The position numbers and the translations under genes were made by a program. Of a stretch of 64,000 nt of DNA, positions 17,739-27,006 are shown piece by piece. Under the pieces are notes generated by a model, which had not been told where the DNA came from, searched no databases, and worked only from the letters and a program-made list of their open reading frames with translations. The DNA is from an uncultured Flavobacteriales bacterium (lineage in GTDB: Bacteria > Bacteroidota > Bacteroidia > Flavobacteriales_D > CAJJDF01): NCBI GenBank assembly GCA_937129365.1, contig CAKZNB010000018.1, positions 62,001 to 126,000 on the forward strand, given 5' to 3'. Position 1 is the stretch's first letter. The number at the start of each line of letters is the position of its first letter.

Positions 17739-17836
17739 ACTTATTGTTTTTTGCTTAGAAAGATAGTTAATGAATTTGTATTTAGAATAAATAACAACTG
17801 AAAACAAATATTTTCATCTTTCAAAACTATCCACCT

Positions 17837-17912
17837 GTTATTCCTGCGAAGGCAGGAATCTATTGACGAGAATCAGCCTGATGAATAAGATTTCTGCCTT
17901 CGCAGGAATGAC
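17837..17912 (-). repeat. REPIN-like paired-hairpin repeat, copy B (inverted)
   Basis: A 76-bp element of the same family as 2615-2691. Read on the minus strand, its interior TGATTCTCGTCAATAGATT matches copies A and C, so it is inserted in the opposite direction. Outer hairpins are ATTCCTGC-gaag-GCAGGAAT and its inverted partner with one change. It lies in the divergent region before the AddB-like gene. Confidence 0.85.
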
Positions 17913-17996
17913 AAATTAAAAAAAGTAATTCTAATATTTTTTAAAAAAAGCGTATTAAGATATTTATTCGACCTATAAATTTCTTCGAATTATCCT

Positions 17997-18004
17997 TATG
18001 TTTG
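17997..18004 (+). promoter_or_regulatory. -7 box of the AddB-like gene
   Basis: TATGTTTG matches TAnnTTTG, 28 nt upstream of the ATG at 18033. The -33 element is not clear. Confidence 0.45.
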
Positions 18005-18032
18005 TTCAATACAATTTTTCCAATAAAATTAA

Positions 18033-20786
18033 ATGAAACCATTCCTAAAACAACTTGTTGAAACTGTAAAATCTGAACATCAATATATTGGGAAAGTAAC
18101 AATGGTTGTGCCTACACAGCGTAGTGGAGTTTATATAAAAAAATACCTCATAGAGTCTGCAACCGAAACTTCTTGGGCTCCTACTATTATTACAATTGAT
18201 GATTTTATAAAGGCTAATTGCAAACTCAATTCTATTGATTCTATTGAACTTTTATTTCTGTTTTATGAATTGTATGTGGAGATAGAAAAAGAAAATGCAG
18301 ATAGCTTTTTTTATTTTTCAAAATGGGCTCCTACTCTATTGGCAGACTTCAATGAAATGGATCATTATATGGTTAATCCTATCACAATTTTTAATGATTT
18401 ACGAAATATTAAAGAAATAGATAATTGGAGTTTTAATGAAGAAGAATTAAGTGATTTACAAACTAATTTTACTGTGTTTTGGGAGAAATTGCCAACTTAC
18501 TACAACCGATTAAACGATAAATTAACCGAACTTGAAAAAGGATATTCTGGAAAATTATATAAATGGGTTGCTACGTCCATTTATGAAGTATTGGATGATT
18601 ACGAACCTAAAACAGTCTATTTTGCTGGTTTTAATGCACTTTCTACTTCGGAGGAATTAATCATTGAGACTTTTGTAAACAGCGGAAAAGGTCAGTTAAT
18701 GCTTGATGGAGATGAATTTTACATTGACAACCCAGACCATGAAGCTGGACATTTTCTAAGGCAACAAATTGCCAAAAAAGGGCGAAAATCCTTGAAATGG
18801 ATTGATTCCTATTTTCCTAAAAATGAAAAAAAAATAGACATACTTTCTTCTCAATCTGAAGTGATGATGGCAAAAGCGACTGGTGAGATTTTGAGTAATT
18901 TATCCGAAGAAGAAATTAAGAAAACAGCCTTAGTTTTGGCGGATGAAAAATTACTACTTCCAGTAATTAATTCAATCCCAGAATCTATTGAAACTTATAA
19001 TATTTCTTTGGGATATGCTTTGAGTAACTCTCCTATTTTCAGTTTATTAAATTCTATTTTTTCAATTCAAGAAAGTTTTGTAAAGCATAATAAATCGAGC
19101 CTACATTACAAAAGCTTTATGGGAATTGTGGAGCATTACTTAATGAAAAAAGTAGTGAATTCTTACCATATAAAACAGGAGATAGTTTCTAAAAACATCA
19201 CCTTTATTTCTTCTAAATTTATCAAAGAAAAGGAAGAGTTAAAAGGACTTGAATTTGTATTCACAAAATGGAACGAAGAAACTTTATTGTCAGATGCATT
19301 TACTGCTTTTGATACATTAATTTCTATGATTGTGGAATCTATGAGTTTTGCAACTAACTCAATGGAATTAGAATATTTATTTTCTGCACAGAAAGTAATC
19401 CGAAAAGTAGAAAACAAACTGACACAAAAGGAATACATTAAAGATTTAAAAACACTGAAGTATTTGTTTTTCCAACTCTTTAAATCGGAAAATGTATCGT
19501 TTATTGGAGAACCACTAACTGGACTGCAAGTAATAGGAATGCTAGAAACGAGAGCATTAGATTTCGATAACATTATATTGCTTTCTGTAAATGAAGATGT
19601 GTTGCCAAAGGGAAATACTGGAAATAGCTTTTTTCCTTATGAGTTAAAAAGACTTTATAAATTACCAACTTACAAAGAAAAAGAAGCAATTTATGCTAAC
19701 CATTTCTATCGATTATTACAACGGTCTTCAAAAGTATCATTACTATACAACAACTCCACAAGTGGTTTTGGGGCTAGAGAAAAAAGCCGATACATTGAGC
19801 AACTAAAAGAAGAACTAAAACCTTTTGAAAACATTACTATTACTGAGAAAGTAATTACTTCTGAAATTAGTAAAACTTCAAAAACGAATCAGGAAATCAA
19901 GAAAGATAAAAAGGTATTAGAAAACTTATATTCTCTTGCAGAATATGGATTTTCTCCTTCGGCATTGATTAAGTTTAAGGCTTGTCCTTTGGATTTTTAT
20001 TATACTTATGTAGTTGGTTTACGCGAGGAGGAAGAAGTGGAAGAAGACATTGAAGCCAATACTTTTGGAAATATTGTGCACAAAGTACTTGAAGAACTTT
20101 ATAAACCCTACAAAAACAAAGTATTGATAGAGCAAGATATTAACTTGATGCTTAGCAAAGTAGATGATTATTTAACTCAATATTTTAAAGAGGAATATTC
20201 TTCGCATTTTGATAGTGGAAAAAACTATTTGATGTACAATGGAGCAAAAAAAACAATTACAGCTTTTTTGAAACAAGAATTGAAAGTTGTAAAAGATAAT
20301 GAATTAATTATAAAAGGATTAGAACGAAAAGAAGTGGTTGATTTTGAGGTGGAAATTGAAGGAAAAATGCTAAAAACTAAGTTAAGAGGAACTATAGACA
20401 GAATTGATGAATTGAACCAAACCAAACGAATAATTGATTATAAAACGGGGAAAGTTTCTTCAACAGATTTGGGATTGAAAAACATTGAAAACGTAACGAG
20501 TAACAAAGCTATGAAAGACAAAGCTTTTCAGTTGTTGTTTTACGATTTGCTATTAGAGCCTGAATTAATTGAAAATCAAGAAATAACAGCTGGAATTATC
20601 TCTACAAAAGCGATTTCAAGTGGATTATTTCCTCTCAACCTGAAGAGTGCACCCAACAATTATCCCGAAACTGAAGACCGAGAAGAATTTAAGGAATTAG
20701 TACAATCCATAATTCAAGAGATTTTTGATACTACTGCCCCGTTTGTTCATAATGAGGATGCTAAGTATTGTAAGTATTGTGAGTAA
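18033..20786 (+). CDS. AddB-like PD-(D/E)XK nuclease / inactivated helicase subunit
   Basis: 917 residues. The N-terminus (VVPTQRSGVYIKKYL) has the AddB-like pattern without a Walker A lysine loop. Mid-protein helicase-like motifs (GLQVIGMLETRALDFDNIIL) resemble UvrD-family motifs IV-VI. The C-terminal RecB nuclease domain has FKACPLDFYYTY with Cys651, then GTIDRID and IIDYKTGKV (D-X-K catalytic core). AddB enzymes bind a 4Fe-4S cluster with one Cys before the nuclease and a CxxCx5C motif after it. Here Cys913 and Cys916 are present, but the protein stops one residue later, so the last Cys is missing. A repeat begins 9 nt beyond the stop. No addA lies in the window. Confidence 0.8.
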   Translation: MKPFLKQLVETVKSEHQYIGKVTMVVPTQRSGVYIKKYLIESATETSWAPTIITIDDFIKANCKLNSIDSIELLFLFYELYVEIEKENADSFFYFSKWAPTLLADFNEMDHYMVNPITIFNDLRNIKEIDNWSFNEEELSDLQTNFTVFWEKLPTYYNRLNDKLTELEKGYSGKLYKWVATSIYEVLDDYEPKTVYFAGFNALSTSEELIIETFVNSGKGQLMLDGDEFYIDNPDHEAGHFLRQQIAKKGRKSLKWIDSYFPKNEKKIDILSSQSEVMMAKATGEILSNLSEEEIKKTALVLADEKLLLPVINSIPESIETYNISLGYALSNSPIFSLLNSIFSIQESFVKHNKSSLHYKSFMGIVEHYLMKKVVNSYHIKQEIVSKNITFISSKFIKEKEELKGLEFVFTKWNEETLLSDAFTAFDTLISMIVESMSFATNSMELEYLFSAQKVIRKVENKLTQKEYIKDLKTLKYLFFQLFKSENVSFIGEPLTGLQVIGMLETRALDFDNIILLSVNEDVLPKGNTGNSFFPYELKRLYKLPTYKEKEAIYANHFYRLLQRSSKVSLLYNNSTSGFGAREKSRYIEQLKEELKPFENITITEKVITSEISKTSKTNQEIKKDKKVLENLYSLAEYGFSPSALIKFKACPLDFYYTYVVGLREEEEVEEDIEANTFGNIVHKVLEELYKPYKNKVLIEQDINLMLSKVDDYLTQYFKEEYSSHFDSGKNYLMYNGAKKTITAFLKQELKVVKDNELIIKGLERKEVVDFEVEIEGKMLKTKLRGTIDRIDELNQTKRIIDYKTGKVSSTDLGLKNIENVTSNKAMKDKAFQLLFYDLLLEPELIENQEITAGIISTKAISSGLFPLNLKSAPNNYPETEDREEFKELVQSIIQEIFDTTAPFVHNEDAKYCKYCE

Positions 20787-20795
20787 AAGAGGCTT

Positions 20796-20871
20796 GTCAC
20801 TCCTGTGAAAGCAGGAATCATCGTGTTTTAAATGATTCTCGCCAATAGATTCCTGTCTTCGCAGGAATGAC
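20796..20871 (+). repeat. REPIN-like paired-hairpin repeat, copy C
   Basis: A 76-bp element with terminal GTCACTCC and GGAATGAC, interior TGATTCTCGCCAATAGATT, same orientation as copy A. The left hairpin is ACTCCTGT-gaaa-GCAGGAAT, with two imperfect pairs. It starts 9 nt after the AddB-like stop codon and lies between that gene and the convergent porin gene. Confidence 0.85.
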
Positions 20872-20893
20872 AGTAAGATTTGATTGCTAATAA

Positions 20894-22633
20894 TCAATCA
20901 AATAATCTCCATTTAAATCCAAATTTAAACGCTCTATCCTGAATTGGATAATTGGAAATGGCTAAATAATTTTTACCTAAAACAGAAGTCAACACATTGC
21001 TATTTACATGAGTCATTGTGGTAAAGAACGAAAAATTCTTTTTGATATAAAACTCTGCAAATAAATCAATTATTGGATGATTTCCTACTTCTTGATTCGT
21101 TTGAATATAAAATTCATCAATAGCTGCATTGTAATTTCTTGGAGTAAAATTTGTATAATACAACACATTAATTCCTGCGTCAAAGGTCAATACTTTTTTA
21201 ATTAATTTTCCTCTAAAATGAAGCTTATTGTATGTCAAGAAATTTGGCACTTCTATCGCTTTTCCAGAGATAATATCTTGCACATGAACATGCGTAGTTA
21301 AATACAACCATTTGGTAAACCAAAACTCCTTATGAAGCGAAAAACCAAGCATCGAAATGTTAGTTTGAATTGGGGTTGAATTGGAATCAAAAACAACTGC
21401 ATCCGACTGATTCTCAAACAGAATAGAAGCTCCATAATGCTTAATCTCGTTTGTTGCAGAAATATTAAATTGGGTTATACTATTTCTTTTATTAATCGTA
21501 TTCCACTGAAAATGATTGCTTTGAAAACGATTCAAATATAGTTCTGGAAGATCGGTAAATATATTCGCATTGGCTTCAAATCTCTGGAATATGGTTCTAC
21601 TTGGGTTATAATACCGAGCGTTGTTTTTAAATTCAAAGGATTCATAGCCATTCTCAGAAATCATAAATTCACCGTAAGAATTTAGCAAAAGTCCATTTTT
21701 ATTAAATGAAAACTGAGCAAATAATAAGTTTTCCAGATGTGTTTCAAATGGAGCTCGACTGGCATATTCATAGTAATTCTGACCTATTCCTGCTGATAAA
21801 ATAACATTATCAGTCACATAATCCAGACTAAAACGATGTGATAGCTGCTCAAGTTTTAAGCTATCATTAGTTGTAATTGAGTCATAAAAATAATCCTGAA
21901 AAAAATCACTCGTATTTCTTAGTCCTATTTTTTTAATCGTTCTATCATAACTCAATTTTTGACTCAACTGAAAATACGAGGTTGAGTCATTTTTATTATT
22001 TCTTAATTTAAAAGAATGTGAAAAGTCAATATGCATCACTTTCATATCCAAAAAATTACTAACATCCTTAGGAAAAGCATTGAAATTGGTAGGAAAAGTA
22101 GATTTTAAATTCCCATTATTAGAATCTAACAAAGCAAAAAAAGAGGAGTCAGCAGTTCCTCCATTAAGAATGTTAAATCGTTTATAATTGGTGAAATTTG
22201 CTCCAAAATTATATTTCCTATCGGCTGGGTTATAATTCAATTTTACTCTAAAATCTGATAATTGGGCTTGCTGATTTACATAAATTCCTTCGGAGTTTGT
22301 TTTTAATATTTTGGCCTCTCCAAAAAAGTTTTCTCCTAATTGTTGATGATGCTCAACGTCTACATAATTTTCTCTTCCTGAGCCTAATACATAAAAAACA
22401 TCTGTGTAAGTTCCAGTGTTAGATTTAGTTGGAAATAAAGAGTTAAAATCTTGATTGTTAAGTTGAAAAGGAGAGGTTAAATGAAACTTAGCGTGACCTA
22501 TATTACTCAAATACACTTCTTGATAATTTCTGTATTCGGATGAATTTGAAAAAATAGATTTATTCGTATCTATTTCTTGCCCAATAGCTGAAGCAGAAAT
22601 AAATAGAAATAAAAAAAATATACTTTTTCTCAT
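20894..22633 (-). CDS. putative outer-membrane porin (Porin_10-like)
   Basis: 579 residues. Residues 1-18 are a signal peptide ending SAIGQ. The rest alternates beta strands rich in Tyr, Phe and Asn, typical of a large beta-barrel, and ends in an aromatic residue close to the terminus (FKFGFKWRLFD), as outer-membrane barrels do. The ADRKYNFGANFTNYKRFNILNGG segment resembles the Bacteroidota putative-porin family. The role, general diffusion or specific uptake, is unknown. It is convergent with the AddB-like gene. Confidence 0.75.
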   Translation of the reverse strand: MRKSIFFLFLFISASAIGQEIDTNKSIFSNSSEYRNYQEVYLSNIGHAKFHLTSPFQLNNQDFNSLFPTKSNTGTYTDVFYVLGSGRENYVDVEHHQQLGENFFGEAKILKTNSEGIYVNQQAQLSDFRVKLNYNPADRKYNFGANFTNYKRFNILNGGTADSSFFALLDSNNGNLKSTFPTNFNAFPKDVSNFLDMKVMHIDFSHSFKLRNNKNDSTSYFQLSQKLSYDRTIKKIGLRNTSDFFQDYFYDSITTNDSLKLEQLSHRFSLDYVTDNVILSAGIGQNYYEYASRAPFETHLENLLFAQFSFNKNGLLLNSYGEFMISENGYESFEFKNNARYYNPSRTIFQRFEANANIFTDLPELYLNRFQSNHFQWNTINKRNSITQFNISATNEIKHYGASILFENQSDAVVFDSNSTPIQTNISMLGFSLHKEFWFTKWLYLTTHVHVQDIISGKAIEVPNFLTYNKLHFRGKLIKKVLTFDAGINVLYYTNFTPRNYNAAIDEFYIQTNQEVGNHPIIDLFAEFYIKKNFSFFTTMTHVNSNVLTSVLGKNYLAISNYPIQDRAFKFGFKWRLFD

Positions 22634-22680
22634 AGTGGCGTAAAAGTACTCATTAACGCAAACTTTGCCAATGGTGGTAT

Positions 22681-23130
22681 TTATTTTTTGAAAAGATTTG
22701 CAAACTGGGTCTTTTCAAGAGGATATTTGTTAAAAGTTCCTATTGCTTTCGCTATTAAGGTATCCTTCCCCTCTTTTCTTCGATAAATTTCGCCCGTAGA
22801 AGTAATTAACTTTTTCCCTTCAAAATCTACTTTACCTTTACCAATTAGTTTTTCACCTAAATAAACAGGTTTAAAATAATTGATTTTGAACTCAACTGTA
22901 GAAACTAACGCCCCAGATTGAAAAGAAATTGAAAGAGCTGCAGAACCCAATACAGAATCCATAAATCCCGCTACTAATCCACCATGGCAAACATTGGGCG
23001 AACTCAAGTGTTTATCCAATATTGTCATTTCATAATGTGACTCTCCAGGAGTTTTTACAGTTAATTCCATCCCGTTTTCTTTAGCAAACTGATTTATACG
23101 TTTATAGATTTCAATAGGGTTATCAAACAT
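22681..23130 (-). CDS. PaaI/hotdog-fold thioesterase
   Basis: 149 residues from MFDNPIEIYK. An extension to 23154 is rejected because the -7 box (23152-23159) overlaps it. Hotdog-fold signature: SSPNVCHGGLVAGFMDSVLGSAA, with HGG before the long helix and the acidic residue Asp in MDSVLG, then VEFKINYFKPVYLGEKLIGKG. The family hydrolyses acyl-CoA or aromatic-CoA thioesters. Substrate is unknown; an acyl-CoA detoxification role is plausible. It is divergent from the Fur-like gene. Confidence 0.82.
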   Translation of the reverse strand: MFDNPIEIYKRINQFAKENGMELTVKTPGESHYEMTILDKHLSSPNVCHGGLVAGFMDSVLGSAALSISFQSGALVSTVEFKINYFKPVYLGEKLIGKGKVDFEGKKLITSTGEIYRRKEGKDTLIAKAIGTFNKYPLEKTQFANLFKK

Positions 23131-23151
23131 TGTTAATATTTTGTGGTAATT

Positions 23152-23159
23152 CAAAGATA
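23152..23159 (-). promoter_or_regulatory. -7 box of the thioesterase promoter
   Basis: TATCTTTG on the minus strand is a perfect match to TAnnTTTG, 21 nt before the ATG at 23130. It fixes the shorter start. Confidence 0.55.
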
Positions 23160-23216
23160 GAAATACTTTGGGAAAACTATAGGATTAGTAACTTTACAAC
23201 TTAAGTTTAGTTTCAT

Positions 23217-23224
23217 TATTTTTG
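23217..23224 (+). promoter_or_regulatory. -7 box before the Fur-like gene
   Basis: TATTTTTG matches TAnnTTTG, 22 nt upstream of the ATG at 23247. It probably drives the fur-like, STAS and purA genes. The region is AT-rich, so certainty is moderate. Confidence 0.45.
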
Positions 23225-23246
23225 ATGAAACAAAAACCAAAGAAAA

Positions 23247-23684
23247 ATGACTTGCAAAACCGTACAAGAAACTGTAAAAGAAATATTTACCAAGTATTTG
23301 GAACAGAACGGGCACAGAAAAACACCTGAGCGTTTTGCAATTCTTAGCGAAATTTTTGACCATCCAGAACATTTTGATGTAGAAGAACTATATTCTCTGA
23401 TGAAGGAAAAAAATTACCGAGTAAGTAAAGCAACTATTTATAACACTATTGACTTACTCCTTGCTTGTAATCTTATCAGAAAACATCAATTTGGAAAAAA
23501 CTTAGCCCAATACGAAAAATCGTATCAATATAAAAAACATGATCACATTATAATAACTGATACCGAGGAGGTTATTGAGTTTTCTGACCCAATGATTAAT
23601 GATATTAAGGCAATGGTAGAAGAAAAATACAACCTTAAAGTACTGCACCATTCTTTGTATTTATATGCTCAAAAAAATGACTAA
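23247..23684 (+). CDS. Fur-family transcriptional regulator lacking structural-zinc cysteines
   Basis: 145 residues. The winged-helix DNA-binding domain is typical: [28 protein letters not shown], then [14 protein letters not shown]. The metal-sensing region keeps HDH (98-100), EEVIEF and the late HHS (134-136). The two CxxC motifs that hold the structural zinc are absent: the first is IITDTEE instead of a Cys-rich turn, and the C-terminus ends LYAQKND without cysteines. Only Cys3 and Cys74 exist. It may sense iron, manganese or peroxide. It is followed directly (TAA then ATG) by the STAS gene and purA, so it may regulate its own operon. Confidence 0.88.
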   Translation: MTCKTVQETVKEIFTKYLEQNGHRKTPERFAILSEIFDHPEHFDVEELYSLMKEKNYRVSKATIYNTIDLLLACNLIRKHQFGKNLAQYEKSYQYKKHDHIIITDTEEVIEFSDPMINDIKAMVEEKYNLKVLHHSLYLYAQKND

Positions 23685-24050
23685 ATGAATTTATCATATC
23701 AAAAAAGCAAATTAGATTCAGGCATAATTTTGTTTGAATTAGAAGGAAAAATTCTTACTACAACTGATTCCGAAGAATTAGCTCAAGAAATTGCTACTTG
23801 TATTGAAAAGAATGAAATCAGGTTTATTTTTAAGCTCAAAAACTTGGAATATATAAATAGTACAGGACTTAATTTTATCATTTCATCCTTTACCAAAGCA
23901 AGAAACGCTGGAGGTGAATTGGTGATTTGTGAAGTCTCTGAAAAAGTTCAGGATTTACTTGTAATTACAAAACTGAACACAATACTTACTTCATTTAAAA
24001 CTTTAGATGAAGCTATACAAAACTTTGAAATAAAAACTATTAACAACTAA
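23685..24050 (+). CDS. single-domain STAS protein (anti-sigma factor antagonist type)
   Basis: 121 residues, one STAS domain. The phosphorylation loop reads YINSTGLNF; Ser59 aligns with the serine that is phosphorylated in SpoIIAA (DSSG there, NSTG here). Such proteins release a partner sigma factor or other target from a serine-kinase anti-sigma factor when dephosphorylated. No kinase or phosphatase gene lies nearby. The ATG follows the Fur-like stop directly and purA starts 4 nt after this gene, so all three are probably one transcript. The real partner is unknown. Confidence 0.85.
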   Translation: MNLSYQKSKLDSGIILFELEGKILTTTDSEELAQEIATCIEKNEIRFIFKLKNLEYINSTGLNFIISSFTKARNAGGELVICEVSEKVQDLLVITKLNTILTSFKTLDEAIQNFEIKTINN

Positions 24051-24054
24051 TTTA

Positions 24055-25323
24055 ATGGCATTAGACGTATTATTAGGCCTTCAATGGGGCGATGAAGGAA
24101 AAGGGAAAATTGTAGATGTATTAACTCCAAAATATGATATTATTGCTCGTTTTCAGGGAGGACCAAATGCTGGTCATACTCTTGAGTTTAATGGGATAAA
24201 ACATGTACTTCACACAATTCCATCAGGAATTTTTAGGGATAACGTACTTAATGTTATTGGAAACGGTGTAGTGATTGATCCAGTTATATTTAAAAAAGAG
24301 ATTGACGCACTTACAAAAATGGATGTAGTGATGAATGATAAATTATTCATTTCTAAAAAAGCTCATTTAATACTCCCTACACACAGATTGTTGGATGCAG
24401 CTTCTGAAAAAGCAAAAGGAAAGGAAAAAATTGGTTCTACATTAAAGGGTATTGGTCCAACTTACATGGACAAGACAGGTAGAAACGGATTGAGAGTTGG
24501 AGATATTTTGAGTGTTAATTTTAAAGAGAAGTATACAAAACTAAAAGAAAAGCATAGTAAACTTCTTGATTTTCAGAACTATGATTACGACCTTGAAGAA
24601 ATGGAAACTGAATGGTTTAAGAGTATTGAGTTCTTAAGAGAATTGAATATTATCGATAGCGAACATTTCTTGAACAGTCAACTTAAAGAAGGATTATCAA
24701 TACTTGCCGAAGGTGCTCAAGGAACTTTATTAGACATTGATTTTGGAACTTACCCATTTGTAACATCATCAAACACAACTAGTGCAGGAACAGCTACGGG
24801 TCTTGGAATAGCTCCAAATAAGATTGAAACTGTAAACGGAATCTTTAAAGCATACGTAACCAGAGTAGGAAATGGACCTTTCCCTACAGAATTGATAGAT
24901 AAAACTGGTGAAGACATGCAAAAAGCTGGTAATGAGTTTGGTGCGACAACTGGCAGGCCAAGAAAATGCGGTTGGTTGGATCTACCTGCATTGAAGTATG
25001 CAATCATGATTAACGGAGTTACCGAATTGAGCATGATGAAAGCGGATGTACTTTCAGGATTTGACCCAATAAAAGTATGTACCCACTACAAAATCGGGGA
25101 CGAATTGTACGATTATTTCCCATATGATATTTGTGATGGAGAAATTGAACCAGTATATATTGAATTAAAAGGTTGGAAAGATGATTTAACACAACTTGAT
25201 TCTATAGATAATATTCCTTCTGAACTGAATGATTACATTGAGTTTTTGGAACATGAACTTGAAATTCCTATCACTATTGTATCAGTTGGGCCAAATAGAA
25301 CTCAAACTCTGTTAAGAAACTAA
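24055..25323 (+). CDS. purA: adenylosuccinate synthetase
   Basis: 422 residues, the usual length. The GTP-binding and catalytic signature QWGDEGKGK is at 10-18, followed by GPNAGHT (residues 36-42), then GIGPTYMDK, GAQGTLLDIDFGTYPFVTSS and ATTGRPRKCGWLD. It makes adenylosuccinate from IMP and aspartate with GTP, the first step from IMP to AMP. It is cytoplasmic and a homodimer in known enzymes. Its place after a Fur-like and a STAS gene is unusual; codon use is like its neighbours. Confidence 0.97.
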   Translation: MALDVLLGLQWGDEGKGKIVDVLTPKYDIIARFQGGPNAGHTLEFNGIKHVLHTIPSGIFRDNVLNVIGNGVVIDPVIFKKEIDALTKMDVVMNDKLFISKKAHLILPTHRLLDAASEKAKGKEKIGSTLKGIGPTYMDKTGRNGLRVGDILSVNFKEKYTKLKEKHSKLLDFQNYDYDLEEMETEWFKSIEFLRELNIIDSEHFLNSQLKEGLSILAEGAQGTLLDIDFGTYPFVTSSNTTSAGTATGLGIAPNKIETVNGIFKAYVTRVGNGPFPTELIDKTGEDMQKAGNEFGATTGRPRKCGWLDLPALKYAIMINGVTELSMMKADVLSGFDPIKVCTHYKIGDELYDYFPYDICDGEIEPVYIELKGWKDDLTQLDSIDNIPSELNDYIEFLEHELEIPITIVSVGPNRTQTLLRN

Positions 25324-25374
25324 AATATACTCGTTTTTTTACCGTTAACAGTTCATCAAAAGTAAATTATAGCG

Positions 25375-27006
25375 TTGAAAAACATCTTACATATTAATTT
25401 TAGAGCAATTGTAAAATCCATTTTTACAATTGCTTTTTTGATTTGTATAAGCTTCTCATCCTACAGCCAAATAGATCAAGAAATTAACTTACTTGAGGAC
25501 ACAAGTAATAAACTGATAAAACTGCACCGAGCAGACTCATTGACTGATAATGAAGGGGATGTAACTGTTATGAAATTGGTTGGGAATGTCCAATTTAGTC
25601 AAGACAGTGTTTTTATGCGAAGTGATTTGGGGTTTATTCAAAAAGATTTAAGTTTTATAAAAGCAGTAGGAAATATCGTTATTAATCAAGGTGATTCGCT
25701 TTATCTCTATGGTGATTCTTTGGATTACGATGGCAGTACAAAAATTGCCATTGTAAGGGGAAATGTAAGATTAGTCCAAAATGACCTAACCCTTACTGCG
25801 CCATCGCTTCGGTATGATATGAATACAAATGTTGCCAGCTATTTTGAAACAGGCAAAGTAGTTAGTACAGCTAATCAGAATACGCTTACAAGTAAGAGAG
25901 GTTATTATTATTCTGATTTCAAAACGCTTTCTTTTAAAGATAGTGTTGTCCTCACAAATCCAGATTATACAATGACATCCGACACCTTAGACTATCATGA
26001 GATTACTGAAATAGCATATTTTTCTGGTAAAACTTTTATTGAAGGAGATGGAAATTTAATCTTTTGCAAAAATGGATATTATGATACTCGAAATGATATT
26101 TCTGAGTTTAATGAAGATGCCTATTTAATTTCTGATGGACATACAATTAAAGGAGATAAACTGTATTATGATAGAAAAAAAGGAATTGGAAAAGTCATTG
26201 GGAATATTAGCTTAATTGATACGGTAAATAAAATAATTGTAACAGGAGATTTTGGAACTAGAAATGAAAAAAACAACACTTCATTTGTAACAAAAAATAC
26301 GCTTGTAAGCAAATGGTTTGAAGAAGGAGATACTTTATTTTTATCAGCGGACACAATTAAAGTTATAAAAAAAGATTCTACCAATACCAATGAATTATTC
26401 TGTTATAAAGCTGTAAAAATTTTTAAAGAAGATTTACAAGGAGTATGCGATTCAATGGTTTATCTGCAAAATGATTCAATTATAGAATTGTATCAATCTC
26501 CATATATTTGGTCGGATAATAGTCAAATGAATGGAGATACTATTTTTATCCAATTAGCAAATAATAAAATTAAAGACCTGAAATTGAGGAAAAACTCATT
26601 CATTATAGATGCTGTAACACTAATTGATACTGCAACAAACGACACTATTCCAACGGGACAATTTAATCAGATTAAAGGCAAAAACATCAAAGCTAATTTT
26701 GTTAAAGACACTATAAGAGTTGTGTATGTAAATGGAAATGGGCAAAGCATCTATTTTACTGGAGATGAAGGTAAGCCTTCGCAAGGATTAAATAAAATTG
26801 ATTGTAGTGATATCGAAATAAGATTTGACAAGAGTAAAATCAAAGAAATATTATTTATCAATCAACCAGATGGTACTCTTTTTCCAATACAGGATGTTAC
26901 CGAAAGTGATCAATTACTGAAGGGATTTAATTGGCAAATAGAACAAAGACCAATTTCTAAAGAAAGTTTAGGAATAACTAAAAAAGATAAAATTGATGCT
27001 GAATAA
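25375..27006 (+). CDS. OstA-like (LptA/LptD N-domain-like) periplasmic protein, TTG start
   Basis: 543 residues from a TTG at 25375; no ATG fits in frame before residue ~60, and the TTG-initiated start gives a good signal peptide (hydrophobic 10-26, cleaved near SYSQ). The body is a run of beta-jellyroll repeats such as VMKLVGNVQFSQDSVFMRSD and GDSLYLYGDSLDYDGSTKIA, the OstA-like fold that binds LPS lipid chains in LptA and LptD. In Bacteroidota this stand-alone form may help lipopolysaccharide transport. It overlaps the next gene by 11 nt, so the two are coupled. The C-terminal ~200 residues are of unknown function. Confidence 0.75.
   Translation: MKNILHINFRAIVKSIFTIAFLICISFSSYSQIDQEINLLEDTSNKLIKLHRADSLTDNEGDVTVMKLVGNVQFSQDSVFMRSDLGFIQKDLSFIKAVGNIVINQGDSLYLYGDSLDYDGSTKIAIVRGNVRLVQNDLTLTAPSLRYDMNTNVASYFETGKVVSTANQNTLTSKRGYYYSDFKTLSFKDSVVLTNPDYTMTSDTLDYHEITEIAYFSGKTFIEGDGNLIFCKNGYYDTRNDISEFNEDAYLISDGHTIKGDKLYYDRKKGIGKVIGNISLIDTVNKIIVTGDFGTRNEKNNTSFVTKNTLVSKWFEEGDTLFLSADTIKVIKKDSTNTNELFCYKAVKIFKEDLQGVCDSMVYLQNDSIIELYQSPYIWSDNSQMNGDTIFIQLANNKIKDLKLRKNSFIIDAVTLIDTATNDTIPTGQFNQIKGKNIKANFVKDTIRVVYVNGNGQSIYFTGDEGKPSQGLNKIDCSDIEIRFDKSKIKEILFINQPDGTLFPIQDVTESDQLLKGFNWQIEQRPISKESLGITKKDKIDAE

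Noticed and set aside
18033-20786. AddB-like gene as a mobile island between inverted repeats
   Set aside because: Repeats B and C flank it in opposite directions, but a third copy lies elsewhere, no transposase is present and codon use is like the neighbours. Simple repeat insertion fits better.
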